From the NCBI RefSeq assembly GCF_030332225.1, contig NZ_JAOWIF010000028.1, forward strand, positions 310,001 to 374,000: 64,000 bases of DNA, in the 5' to 3' direction. Source of the DNA: Citrobacter sp. Cu233. Lineage in GTDB: Bacteria > Pseudomonadota > Gammaproteobacteria > Enterobacterales > Enterobacteriaceae. Under the pieces are notes generated by a model. It had not been told where the DNA came from. It ran no database searches and saw only the letters and a program-made list of their open reading frames with translations. Shown here piece after piece: positions 9,308 to 18,055 of the stretch; position 1 is the stretch's first letter, and each line of letters starts with the position of its first letter. Position numbers and translations under genes: made by a program.

Positions 9308-9766
9308 ATGGAATTGACGACTCGCACATTACCAGCGCGCAAACATATTGCGCTGGTTGCACATGATCACTGTAAACAGATGCTGATGAGCTGGGTGGAA
9401 CGCCACCAGCCATTGTTAGAAAAGCATGTCCTCTATGCGACAGGCACGACAGGAAATCTCATTCAACGCGCGACCGGCATGGATGTCAACGCCATGCTCA
9501 GCGGTCCAATGGGCGGCGATCAGCAGGTCGGTGCGCTGATCTCTGAAGGGAAAATTGATGTGCTGATCTTCTTCTGGGATCCACTCAACGCCGTGCCTCA
9601 TGATCCGGATGTGAAAGCCCTTCTGCGCCTGGCCACTGTTTGGAATATTCCGGTTGCCACCAACGTATCTACCGCCGATTTTATTATCCAGTCACCAAAC
9701 TTCAGCGATGCGACGGACATACTGATCCCGGATTACGCCCGTTATCTGGCAGAGCGCCTCAAATAA
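9308..9766 (+). CDS. mgsA: methylglyoxal synthase
   Basis: 152 residues, identical in length to E. coli MgsA. It converts dihydroxyacetone phosphate to methylglyoxal and phosphate, a bypass when triose phosphates build up. His19-Asp20 in VAHDHCKQ, the GTTGNL phosphate loop, GPMGGDQQ with the catalytic aspartate, and [11 protein letters not shown] with the conserved His and Asp are all present. A GGGAG site precedes the ATG. Confidence 0.97.
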   Translation: MELTTRTLPARKHIALVAHDHCKQMLMSWVERHQPLLEKHVLYATGTTGNLIQRATGMDVNAMLSGPMGGDQQVGALISEGKIDVLIFFWDPLNAVPHDPDVKALLRLATVWNIPVATNVSTADFIIQSPNFSDATDILIPDYARYLAERLK

Positions 9767-9773
9767 TCGCCAG

Positions 9774-9795
9774 ACAGGCGGCGGCCGCCGCCTGT
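9774..9795. terminator. palindrome between convergent mgsA and helD
   Basis: A perfect 22-bp palindrome centred on CGGCCG (arms ACAGGCGGCGG / CCGCCGCCTGT) lies 7 nt after mgsA and 3 nt before the end of helD. It can serve as a transcription stop for both genes, although the downstream T-run is poor. Confidence 0.6.
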
Positions 9796-9798
9796 TCT

Positions 9799-11853
9799 TC
9801 AGGGTTTTCTCGCTACCGGGACATCCAGTTGTTTTAGTTGATCCACAAAACAGGATGGCGCGTCTTTATTAAACAGCAACCACACCCGATGCCGGGCACG
9901 TGTAAGTGCCACGTAGAGCAACCTTCTCTCTTCTGCATCCGGAAAATCCTCGACCATTGGCAGTAGTGCTTCTTCCATAATCGACTCACGGGCCGGGGCA
10001 GGAAAACCATCGTTGCCGTCATGAAGCCCAACGACAATGACATAATCCGCCTGCTGTCCTTTACTGGCATGAATCGTCATAAAATCCAGCTGTAGTTTGG
10101 GCCAGCGGGTCGCTGCTTTCTCAAGACTGACAGGTTTAAGGTGGTGATATCGCGCCAGCACCAGTATGCGTTCTTCTGCTTTCGCAAAGCCGGATAGCTT
10201 ATCCAACAGCGCATCCAGCTGACTTTCATCGAGCAGAGTGACGGCTTTCCTGTCGCCAGCGGCCAGGCTATTGAGCGGTTTCTTAAGCTGATGCGGGTTT
10301 TGCTGGATAAACCGATTGGCTATCTCACCAATACGGCTATTAAAACGGTATGTCGTATCCAGATCGCAGCGATCGCCCTCACCAAAGTGTTGCCGGAAGG
10401 CGGTAGTCAACGAAAGTTGTGCGCCACTGAAACGGTAGATGGCCTGCCAGTCATCCCCCACGGCAAATAGCGTGGTCTGTGAGTTTTGCTTGCGCAATGC
10501 GGCTAACAGGGCGGCGCGCTGTGGGGAGATATCCTGAAATTCATCAACCAGAATATGCTTCCAGGGGCTGATAAAGCGCCCTTTCTCCAGAATGACAATC
10601 GCCTGATGGATCAGTCCAGAAAAATCGACGGCATTCTCTTCTTTCAGAGCACTCTTCCAGGCCTTGAGCAACGGCGCCATCAGCTTTATACGTTTGCTGA
10701 ACAGGTCGCGGATCGCCTCCGGCGCATTGGCGATCATCTCCGCCTGTGCTCCACCATGCATACGCATCAGGCTAACCCAGCGATCCAGTCGTGAGGCCAG
10801 GCGACGCTGTAATTTTTCATCGTCCCAAAAATTGCCTTCTGGCACGGACCACTGCATCTCTTCTTCCAGCCACTGTCGCCAACCTTTAGCCTGTGCTTTT
10901 TTCTCGCTGCACTGCTGACGCCATGCGCCGAGAAACAGCTTATTTCTGGCGGCAGTATCATTTTCGAGTTTGCTGACTGTCGGGACTTTTTTGCTACCCT
11001 GTTGAATAATATGCAACGCCAGTGAATGAAACGTCCGCGCGGCGATGTCTTGCGTATGCAGCCGTTCACGAATGCGCTCATCCATCTCCTGAGCGGCTTT
11101 GCGGCCAAACGCCAGCAGCAAGATTTGTTCAGCAGCCGCTTCTCCCCGCGCCAGCAACCAGCCCGCACGCGCAACCAGAACGGATGTTTTGCCACTTCCT
11201 GCCCCCGCAAGCACCAATAGCGACGGCTCACCATTCACCACCGCACGAGCCTGAGCTGGATTTAGCGGCGAAGATTCGATCTGCTGAAAGAACTCGGCGT
11301 GCTCTGCCAGCATTACGTCGGTATAGGCCTGGTTATGTTGCAAACGACACGCTTCAATATCCTGCAGCCACGCCTGGCACTGGTGCAACGCCTCACGACA
11401 ATGATCAAATTCTTCTAGCCGGTTGACCGGCAGGGGCAACGCGTCAAAAGCACGGCGGATCTGTTGTTGCAATCCGGATGTTTGGCTCCGCGTCAGCCAT
11501 CTGTTTTCCCCTGTACGAGCGGCAATCGCATCCAGCTGTTCCTGTAGCACCCCTGCTGCAACGTCACTCATCTCCTGGCTCCACTGCTGCCAGAGCATGC
11601 TCAGATGATGGTGGAAACGCTGGGTTTCCGCCCATTCAGTGCCGTGAAGGCGTACAACTTGATCATCAGAAAGCACAAATTCCAGCTCGCCCCATACCAG
11701 TCCCCTTTTACAATGGATAGCCAGTAACTGATTGAATGGAATAAGATACTCATGACGGTCGCCGGAAACTTTAATGCCGGCATTGAGAATAACAGCCCGA
11801 TCGTAAGGGTGTTGCGCCAGACGCTTTCCCAGAGAAGTTGCTTTCAGTTCCAT
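9799..11853 (-). CDS. helD: DNA helicase IV
   Basis: 684 residues from ATG 11853 (MELKATSLGKRLAQHPYDRA), the E. coli length; seven earlier in-frame codons are ignored. A superfamily 1 (UvrD/Rep-like) 3'-5' helicase. The N-terminal 200 residues are specific to HelD. Then come Walker A LAGAGSGKTSVLVARAGWLL, motif Ia LLLAFGRKAA, motif II ILVDEFQDISPQR, FAVGDDWQAIYRFSGA (III), MTIHASKGQQADYV (V), and YVALTRARHRVW (VI). Helicase IV acts in recombination and repair. Confidence 0.96.
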   Translation of the reverse strand: MELKATSLGKRLAQHPYDRAVILNAGIKVSGDRHEYLIPFNQLLAIHCKRGLVWGELEFVLSDDQVVRLHGTEWAETQRFHHHLSMLWQQWSQEMSDVAAGVLQEQLDAIAARTGENRWLTRSQTSGLQQQIRRAFDALPLPVNRLEEFDHCREALHQCQAWLQDIEACRLQHNQAYTDVMLAEHAEFFQQIESSPLNPAQARAVVNGEPSLLVLAGAGSGKTSVLVARAGWLLARGEAAAEQILLLAFGRKAAQEMDERIRERLHTQDIAARTFHSLALHIIQQGSKKVPTVSKLENDTAARNKLFLGAWRQQCSEKKAQAKGWRQWLEEEMQWSVPEGNFWDDEKLQRRLASRLDRWVSLMRMHGGAQAEMIANAPEAIRDLFSKRIKLMAPLLKAWKSALKEENAVDFSGLIHQAIVILEKGRFISPWKHILVDEFQDISPQRAALLAALRKQNSQTTLFAVGDDWQAIYRFSGAQLSLTTAFRQHFGEGDRCDLDTTYRFNSRIGEIANRFIQQNPHQLKKPLNSLAAGDRKAVTLLDESQLDALLDKLSGFAKAEERILVLARYHHLKPVSLEKAATRWPKLQLDFMTIHASKGQQADYVIVVGLHDGNDGFPAPARESIMEEALLPMVEDFPDAEERRLLYVALTRARHRVWLLFNKDAPSCFVDQLKQLDVPVARKP

Positions 11854-11978
11854 AAGACTTACGCGGATCCACACGAAGAGGTTTGCTTATCAGTGTAACC
11901 GCCAGAGAAAACGTGCTCCAGCCCAAAAAAACGTTACAATTGCCAAACTCACAGAAAACCAGAGTTAACCGAGGGTTT

Positions 11979-12425
11979 ATGCGTACTGTTCTGAATATTT
12001 TAAATTTTGTGCTTGGGGGATTCGCCACCACCTTAGCCTGGTTACTGGCGACGTTGGTCAGTATTGTGCTTATCTTCACACTCCCCTTGACCCGCTCCTG
12101 CTGGGAAATCACTCGCTTGTCGTTGTTCCCCTACGGTAATGAAGCGATTCACGTTGATGAACTCAACCCGGCGGGTAAAAACGTGCTTCTGAATACCGGC
12201 GGTACGCTACTCAACATTTTCTGGCTGATTTTCTTCGGCTGGTGGCTGTGCCTGATGCATATTGTTTCCGGTATTGCCCAGTGCATTACGATTATTGGTA
12301 TTCCGGTAGGTATTGCGAACTTTAAAATCGCCGCAATTGCACTCTGGCCCGTTGGTCGTCGCGTGGTTTCAGTCGAAGTTGCCCGTGCCGCACGCGAAGC
12401 CAATGCGCGTCGTCGCTTTGAATAA
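11979..12425 (+). CDS. yccF: YccF, inner-membrane DUF307 protein
   Basis: 148 residues from ATG 11979 behind ACCGAGGG. It has two YccF domains with several hydrophobic helices: FVLGGFATTLAWLLATLVSI near the start and LLNIFWLIFFGWWLCLMHIV at the centre. The stop lies 9 nt before yccS, so the two are probably one transcript. Its function is unknown; it may assist the YccS membrane protein. Confidence 0.93.
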   Translation: MRTVLNILNFVLGGFATTLAWLLATLVSIVLIFTLPLTRSCWEITRLSLFPYGNEAIHVDELNPAGKNVLLNTGGTLLNIFWLIFFGWWLCLMHIVSGIAQCITIIGIPVGIANFKIAAIALWPVGRRVVSVEVARAAREANARRRFE

Positions 12426-12434
12426 TCGGAACTG

Positions 12435-14597
12435 ATGGCCTTTATGTTAAGTCCACTGCTTAAACGCTATACCTGGAACAGCACCTGGCTGTACTACGTG
12501 CGAATTTTTATCGCACTTTGCGGCACTACGGCGCTGCCGTGGTGGCTGGGTGACGTCAAACTGACCATCCCACTAACGCTGGGCATGGTTGCTGCCGCGC
12601 TGACCGATCTGGACGATCGGCTCGCGGGTCGTCTGCGCAATTTGATCATTACACTGATCTGCTTTTTTATTGCCTCGGCCTCCGTCGAATTGCTCTTCCC
12701 CTGGCCGTGGCTTTTCGCAATTGGATTAACGCTTTCCACCAGCGGCTTTATTTTGCTCGGAGGCTTAGGTCAGCGTTACGCGACCATCGCTTTTGGTGCA
12801 TTACTGATCGCCATTTACACCATGCTGGGTACATCGCTGTACGATCAGTGGTATCAGCAGCCGATCCTGCTGCTTGCAGGCGCCATCTGGTATAACCTTC
12901 TGACGCTTATCGGCCACCTTCTGTTCCCGATTCGTCCACTGCAGGACAATCTGGCACGCAGCTACGAACAGCTGGCGCACTACCTGGAGCTGAAATCCCG
13001 CCTTTTTGATCCCGACATCGAAGATGAAAGCCAGGCCCCCTTGTATGACTTAGCGCTGGCCAATGGGCAACTGATGGCGACGTTGAACCAAACAAAAATA
13101 TCATTACTGACCCGTCTGCGCGGTGACCGTGGACAGCGAGGAACCCGCCGTACACTGCATTACTATTTTGTCGCGCAGGATATTCACGAACGCGCAAGTT
13201 CCTCACATATTCAGTACCAGACGCTACGCGACCATTTCCGTCACAGCGATGTAATGTTTCGTTTCCAGCGATTAATGTCGATGCAGGGACAAGCCTGTAC
13301 GCAGCTGTCTCGCTGCATTTTGCTACGCACCCCTTACCAGCACGATCCACACTTTGAGCGAGTCTTTACACATATAGATGCCGCCCTTGAGCGCATGCGT
13401 GCAAGCGGTGCCCCTGCAGATCTGCTCAATACGCTGGGATTCTTACTGTCAAACCTGCGGGCTATCGACGCGCAACTGGCCACCATTGAGTCTGAACAGG
13501 CTCAGGTACTCTCGCGCAATGAGTCAGAAAATCAGCTTGCCGATGACAGTCCGCATGGATTCAGTGATATCTGGCTGCGTCTGAGTCGCAATTTTACGCC
13601 GGAGTCGGCGCTGTTTCGCCACGCGGTTCGCATGTCGCTGGTGCTCTGCGTCGGGTACGCCATTATCCAGATAACGGGTATGAACCATGGCTACTGGATC
13701 CTGCTGACCAGCCTGTTTGTCTGCCAGCCCAACTACAACGCCACACGCCATCGTCTGGCGTTAAGGATTATCGGCACATTAGTCGGGATAGCGATTGGAT
13801 TGCCCATCCTGTGGTTCGTCCCATCGCTGGAAGGGCAATTAATACTGCTTGTGATCACCGGCGTGCTCTTTTTCGCTTTCCGCAATGTTCAGTACGCACA
13901 TGCCACAATGTTTATCACATTGCTGGTATTGCTGTGCTTTAACCTGCTTGGAGAAGGATTTGAAGTCGCACTGCCGCGCGTCATCGATACACTGATAGGT
14001 TGTGCCATCGCATGGGCAGCCGTCAGTTTCATCTGGCCAGACTGGCGCTTTCGCAACCTGCCACGAGTGATTGAACGGGCGACCGATGCAAACTGTCGTT
14101 ACCTTGACGCCATTCTCGAACAATATCATCAGGGGCGAGACAATCGTCTGGCATACCGTATTGCGCGTCGCGATGCGCATAATCGTGACGCAGAGCTGGC
14201 ATCCGTGGTGTCGAATATGTCGAGTGAACCGGATGTCACCGCCCAAACGCGCGAAACAGCATTCCGCTTGCTGTGCCTCAACCATACCTTTACCAGTTAT
14301 ATCTCGGCGCTGGGCGCACACCGTGAACAGTTAACCAACCCGGACGTTCTGGCATTACTGGACGATGCCGTTTGCTATGTTGATGATGCACTTCATCATC
14401 AACCCGCTGACGAGCAGCGCGTATACCAGGCGCTTGAAGGACTGAAGCAACGGATTCAGCATCTTGAACCACGCCCGGACAGCAAAGAACCGCTGGTCGT
14501 ACAGCAAGTTGGCCTATTGATAGCGCTACTACCAGAAATCAGACGATTACAGCAGCAAATTGCCGCATTGCCGTCTAGTATACCGATTCAGGCGTAA
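12435..14597 (+). CDS. yccS: YccS, FUSC-family inner-membrane protein
   Basis: 720 residues, as in E. coli. Two blocks of transmembrane helices (about residues 15-160 and 395-530) each precede a long cytoplasmic segment, the YccS/YhfK pattern of the aromatic-acid-exporter/fusaric-acid-resistance family. Recognisable are TLSTSGFILLGGLGQRYATI and GYWILLTSLFVCQPNYNATR. The substrate is not known. The start MAFMLSPLLKRYTW has a second ATG three codons on. The 3' end overlaps the convergent sxy gene by 23 nt. Confidence 0.93.
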   Translation: MAFMLSPLLKRYTWNSTWLYYVRIFIALCGTTALPWWLGDVKLTIPLTLGMVAAALTDLDDRLAGRLRNLIITLICFFIASASVELLFPWPWLFAIGLTLSTSGFILLGGLGQRYATIAFGALLIAIYTMLGTSLYDQWYQQPILLLAGAIWYNLLTLIGHLLFPIRPLQDNLARSYEQLAHYLELKSRLFDPDIEDESQAPLYDLALANGQLMATLNQTKISLLTRLRGDRGQRGTRRTLHYYFVAQDIHERASSSHIQYQTLRDHFRHSDVMFRFQRLMSMQGQACTQLSRCILLRTPYQHDPHFERVFTHIDAALERMRASGAPADLLNTLGFLLSNLRAIDAQLATIESEQAQVLSRNESENQLADDSPHGFSDIWLRLSRNFTPESALFRHAVRMSLVLCVGYAIIQITGMNHGYWILLTSLFVCQPNYNATRHRLALRIIGTLVGIAIGLPILWFVPSLEGQLILLVITGVLFFAFRNVQYAHATMFITLLVLLCFNLLGEGFEVALPRVIDTLIGCAIAWAAVSFIWPDWRFRNLPRVIERATDANCRYLDAILEQYHQGRDNRLAYRIARRDAHNRDAELASVVSNMSSEPDVTAQTRETAFRLLCLNHTFTSYISALGAHREQLTNPDVLALLDDAVCYVDDALHHQPADEQRVYQALEGLKQRIQHLEPRPDSKEPLVVQQVGLLIALLPEIRRLQQQIAALPSSIPIQA

Positions 14598-15189
14598 GAG
14601 AACTCACCCACTCCACAAGCTCCTGGCGACGAATCGCCGGGAGCGCCGCCTCATGAATGCCCCCAATCGCGCCTTCAAGGGCATAGAGTATTTTCACCGT
14701 CAGGGCGGGATTAACCTGTCGTAGTTTCAACCAGCACATTTTTGCCCCCAACATGCGTAATGTGCTTTCATCTTTTATACCTGCTTCATTCAGCAGGGTT
14801 TCCAGATGAAATGTCATGTTCGGGAGTCCACGCAGGCAATGCTGTGCAAAACGACTTTGCTTTTCTTTTAACGCCGCATCCAGTGAATACCGTGATAGCG
14901 ACACCAGTTGTTGCTGGTTTTGCCACAGCGTATCGTTCACCTGATAATAATTGAGCACCACCGGACGTCCACGTTTTATAAATGTCAGCCAGACAGGGGA
15001 ATGTTTTACACAGTACTGCGCGCTCTGTTCACAGGCCCGAAGATATAACTCACCATTGGCGACCATGGCGAATACCGTGTCCTCGACAGTCAGGCTATAA
15101 CCACCAAACAGCGATCGATAACGAATCGTCCCCAATGACGCCAGATATTCTTGTGATTTATAGATCCTTGCATAAGAAAGTTTTTTCAT
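14575..15189 (-). CDS. sxy: Sxy/TfoX, coactivator of CRP at competence-type promoters
   Basis: 204 residues (E. coli 209). A TfoX N-terminal domain (SLFGGYSLTVEDTVFAMVAN) and a TfoX C-terminal helix-hairpin domain (LGAKMCWLKLRQVNP) are in the usual order. Sxy makes CRP active at CRP-S sites that control DNA uptake genes. It faces away from sulA across a 216-nt region and its end runs antisense into yccS. Confidence 0.94.
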   Translation of the reverse strand: MKKLSYARIYKSQEYLASLGTIRYRSLFGGYSLTVEDTVFAMVANGELYLRACEQSAQYCVKHSPVWLTFIKRGRPVVLNYYQVNDTLWQNQQQLVSLSRYSLDAALKEKQSRFAQHCLRGLPNMTFHLETLLNEAGIKDESTLRMLGAKMCWLKLRQVNPALTVKILYALEGAIGGIHEAALPAIRRQELVEWVSSLTPESVY

Positions 15190-15405
15190 AAAAATCCTTT
15201 TAAATCATAACGTAATAAAATGATTTGCAGTAGCGGATCCGTTAATGACGAAAATAGGCAACTTATTCGCAAGGGGCAAGATGAATTTTGTTTTTACCGT
15301 AACAACAACCAAAAACTGCGAACCTGTTTCAGAAAATAAGGTTGATCTTTGGTGACAGCAGAGTTACTGTATATCCATACAGTAACTCACAGGGCTGGAT
15401 TGATT
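15190..15405. promoter_or_regulatory. divergent sxy-sulA promoter region
   Basis: The sulA side carries the LexA box listed separately, with TTGATC (15341-15346) as a likely -35. On the sxy side, the minus strand at about 15265-15285 reads CTTGCGAATAAGTTGCC, whose TGCGA core suits a CRP-S site. That second assignment is tentative. Confidence 0.5.
15365..15384 (+). promoter_or_regulatory. LexA operator (SOS box) of sulA
   Basis: The 20-bp sequence TACTGTATATCCATACAGTA fits the LexA consensus CTG-N10-CAG with both flanking TA pairs. It sits 22 nt before the sulA start and overlaps the expected -10 region, as in E. coli, so LexA repression blocks polymerase directly. Confidence 0.97.
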
Positions 15406-15915
15406 ATGTACACTTCAGGCTACGCAAATCGTTCTTCGTCGTTCTCTTCCACATCAAGCAAAGTTGCGCGCGTGTCGTCAGAACACACTACCGCTGGGCT
15501 TATCAGTGAAGTGGTCTATCGCGAGGACCAGCCCATGATGACGCAACTCCTGCTGCTTCCTCTGCTTCAGCAATTAGGTCAGCAGTCACGCTGGCAGCTC
15601 TGGCTGACGCCGCAACAGAAACTAAGCCGCGAGTGGGTGCAGTCGGCCGGACTCCCATTGACGAAAGTCATGCAAATCAGCCAACTCTCTCCCTGCCATA
15701 CGCTAGAATCAATGGTCCGTGCGCTGCGCACTGGGAATTACAGTGTGGTCATCGGCTGGCTGACGGAAGAATTAACAGAAGATGAACATGCAGAACTGGT
15801 GAAAGCGGCAGATGAGGGAAACGCAATGGGATTTATCATGCGTCCTGTACGCGCTCAGACACTTGCGGGGAGACACCATTCCGGGCTAAAAATTCACTCG
15901 AATTTGTATCATTGA
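15406..15915 (+). CDS. sulA: SulA, SOS-induced inhibitor of FtsZ
   Basis: 169 residues from ATG 15406 ([20 protein letters not shown]). It binds FtsZ after DNA damage and stops septation; Lon then removes it. The core [20 protein letters not shown] and the C-terminal MGFIMRPV and [12 protein letters not shown] Lon-recognition tail are conserved. The single upstream LexA box explains its control. An upstream in-frame start at 15349 lies inside the promoter and is rejected. Confidence 0.96.
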   Translation: MYTSGYANRSSSFSSTSSKVARVSSEHTTAGLISEVVYREDQPMMTQLLLLPLLQQLGQQSRWQLWLTPQQKLSREWVQSAGLPLTKVMQISQLSPCHTLESMVRALRTGNYSVVIGWLTEELTEDEHAELVKAADEGNAMGFIMRPVRAQTLAGRHHSGLKIHSNLYH

Positions 15916-16137
15916 GTAAAATTAGGAATTATCCTGGAATTTTTTTTCACCCTAAAATTCGGCTTTGAGCTTTAACACATTTTCTGTGAGAACGCCTGTG
16001 TGAAGCGGTTTCCGCGACAGTAGCTGTACAATTAATCATCCACAAATGTTAAATATTGTGTATACAAGCCTTTTTTTTTCATATGCCTGACGGAGTTCAC
16101 ACTTGTAAGTTTTCGAGTACGTTGTAGACTTTACATC
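15916..16137 (+). promoter_or_regulatory. upstream region of ompA
   Basis: This 222-nt stretch between sulA and the ompA transcript start contains no gene. It holds the ompA promoter: TTGTAAG near 16103 and GTAGACTTTACATCGCC ending at 16140 match the K-12 promoter as I recall it. A T-run at 16073-16080 precedes it. No clear sulA terminator hairpin is seen. Confidence 0.6.
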
Positions 16138-16270
16138 GCCAGGGGTGCTCGGCTTAAGCCGCAGATATCGGTAGAGTAACTATTGAACTGGTCCCCGGGT
16201 GAAGGATTTAACCGTGTTATCTCTCTGGAGATATTCATGGCGAATTTTGGATGATAACGAGGCGCATAAA
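16138..16270 (+). promoter_or_regulatory. ompA 5' untranslated leader with MicA target
   Basis: The transcript should begin at GCCAGGGG, giving a 133-nt leader, the length known from E. coli. Two hairpin-forming stretches, GCTCGGCTTAAGCCG near 16147 and GTTATCTCTCTGGAGATATT near 16215, stabilise the mRNA. The ribosome region GATAACGAGGCGCATAAA before the ATG is the site at which the small RNA MicA and Hfq act in E. coli. Confidence 0.8.
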
Positions 16271-17320
16271 ATGAAAAAGACAGCTATCGCAATTGCAGTG
16301 GCACTGGCTGGTTTCGCTACCGTGGCGCAGGCCGCTCCGAAAGATAACACCTGGTATACTGGTGCTAAACTGGGTTGGTCCCAGTTCCATGACATCGGCA
16401 ACAATCAGATCAACAACAACGGACCGACCCACGAAAGCCAACTGGGTGCTGGTGCGTTCGGTGGTTACCAGGTTAACCCGTACGTTGGTTTTGAAATGGG
16501 TTACGACTGGTTAGGTCGTATGCCGTACAAAGGCAACACTGAAAATGGCGCATTCAAAGCTCAGGGCGTTCAGCTGACCGCTAAACTGGGTTACCCAATC
16601 ACTGACGATCTGGACGTTTATACCCGTCTGGGTGGTATGGTTTGGCGTGCAGATGCTAAAAACAACGACGGCTTCAAAGACCACGACACTGGTGTATCCC
16701 CAGTATTCGCTGGTGGCGTAGAGTATGCAATTACTCCTGAAATCGCTACCCGTCTGGAATACCAGTGGACTAACAACATCGGTGATGCGAACACCGTTGG
16801 TGGTCGTCCAGACAACGGTCTGTTGAGCGTTGGTGTTTCTTACCGTTTCGGCCAGCAGGAAGAAGCAGCTCCGGTAGTTGCACCGGCTCCGGCTCCGGCT
16901 CCAGAAGTACAGACCAAACACTTCACTCTGAAGTCTGACGTTCTGTTCAACTTCAACAAAGCGACTCTGAAACCAGAAGGCCAGCAGGCTCTGGATCAGA
17001 TGTACAGCCAGCTGAGCAACCTGGATCCGAAAGACGGTTCCGTCGTTGTTCTGGGCTTCACTGACCGCATCGGTTCTGACGCTTACAACCAGGGTCTGTC
17101 TGAGAAACGTGCTCAGTCTGTTGTTGATTACCTGATCTCTAAAGGTATCCCATCTGACAAAATCTCCGCACGTGGCATGGGCGAATCCAACCCTGTTACT
17201 GGCAACACCTGTGACAACGTGAAAGCTCGCGCTGCGCTGATCGACTGCCTGGCTCCGGATCGTCGTGTTGAGATCGAAGTTAAAGGTATCAAAGACGTTG
17301 TAACTCAGCCTCAGGCTTAA
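16271..17320 (+). CDS. ompA: OmpA, outer-membrane porin and peptidoglycan anchor
   Basis: 349 residues from ATG 16271. Signal peptide ([21 protein letters not shown]), eight-stranded barrel (to about residue 195), a Pro-Ala hinge [11 protein letters not shown], and an OmpA-like peptidoglycan-binding domain with [20 protein letters not shown] and the [20 protein letters not shown] disulfide loop. It ties the outer membrane to the wall and is a phage receptor. Barrel loops differ from K-12, e.g. [14 protein letters not shown] in loop 1 and [11 protein letters not shown] in loop 3, as expected for phage-exposed parts. Confidence 0.98.
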   Translation: MKKTAIAIAVALAGFATVAQAAPKDNTWYTGAKLGWSQFHDIGNNQINNNGPTHESQLGAGAFGGYQVNPYVGFEMGYDWLGRMPYKGNTENGAFKAQGVQLTAKLGYPITDDLDVYTRLGGMVWRADAKNNDGFKDHDTGVSPVFAGGVEYAITPEIATRLEYQWTNNIGDANTVGGRPDNGLLSVGVSYRFGQQEEAAPVVAPAPAPAPEVQTKHFTLKSDVLFNFNKATLKPEGQQALDQMYSQLSNLDPKDGSVVVLGFTDRIGSDAYNQGLSEKRAQSVVDYLISKGIPSDKISARGMGESNPVTGNTCDNVKARAALIDCLAPDRRVEIEVKGIKDVVTQPQA

Positions 17321-17333
17321 GTTATCGTCTTAT

Positions 17334-17363
17334 AAAAAAACCCCGCCTGGCGGGGTTTTTTTT
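17334..17363. terminator. terminator shared by ompA and matP
   Basis: CCCCGCCTGGCGGGG with A-run before and T-run after forms a symmetric hairpin that can stop transcription from both convergent genes. Confidence 0.92.
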
Positions 17364-17417
17364 ACCTACATATCATTCAAAAGCACAGGTACACTCCATA
17401 TTGAAGTTACCCGTACC

Positions 17418-17870
17418 CTACTCTTTACCCAGTAACGCCTGTAGATCCTGCTTCAATGTCGACATCTTGTTCGCATACTTTTCTTTATGTTCCGCATCTT
17501 CAATCAACTGCACAATCGTTTCTGAGAGCGTTTTGCCTCGTCGCTGCGCAAGCCCGGCTAAACGCTGCCAGACCATAAATTCCAGATCGATCGATTTCTT
17601 ACGCGTATGTTGATGTTCTGCATTAAAGTGCCGCTTACGCCTCGCCCGGATCGTTTGCTTCATACGATTGAGCAGTGCTGGGTTCATGTATTCTTCAATC
17701 CAGGCGTTGACCCGAACCGGTTCATTTTCGAGGGTTAGCAACAAATCAACGGCTTCTTTGGCAGCGCTGGCTTCCACATAGCGGGTAATCAACTCCCCCT
17801 CACGATGCTTTTTCACCAGATACTTCCATTTCCATCCGCTTTCAAGATTTTCAAGTTGTTGATATTTCAT
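17418..17870 (-). CDS. matP: MatP, Ter macrodomain organiser
   Basis: 150 residues. An N-terminal four-helix region, then a ribbon-helix-helix segment [20 protein letters not shown], and a C-terminal coiled coil [20 protein letters not shown] that bridges dimers. MatP binds matS sites in the terminus region, compacts it and links it to the division apparatus via ZapB; it also excludes MukBEF from Ter. Divergent from lonH across 185 nt. Confidence 0.96.
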   Translation of the reverse strand: MKYQQLENLESGWKWKYLVKKHREGELITRYVEASAAKEAVDLLLTLENEPVRVNAWIEEYMNPALLNRMKQTIRARRKRHFNAEHQHTRKKSIDLEFMVWQRLAGLAQRRGKTLSETIVQLIEDAEHKEKYANKMSTLKQDLQALLGKE

Positions 17871-18055
17871 TGCGATCTCAATGTTACCGTGTAACTCTTA
17901 TCAGAATATCAGCTTTTTGGGCATCTGAAGAAAAGAATATCCAGCCTGTGAACTGTCGCGCGTCATCACATCCGTTTCGCGGCGCTTTCCACGTGTGCAG
18001 TGCTGATGGTTACGGTATAATCTCGTTTTTTACAACAGACTAAAAAACATCAACT

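Noticed and set aside
16870-16905. Short GCTCCG/GCACCG tandem repeats
   Set aside because: They encode the Ala-Pro hinge of OmpA, present in all OmpA proteins, and are not an independent repeat element.
17400-18055. matS sites expected near matP
   Set aside because: I looked for GTGACRNYGTCAC by eye around matP and elsewhere and saw none; matS sites belong to the terminus region, so absence here is expected.
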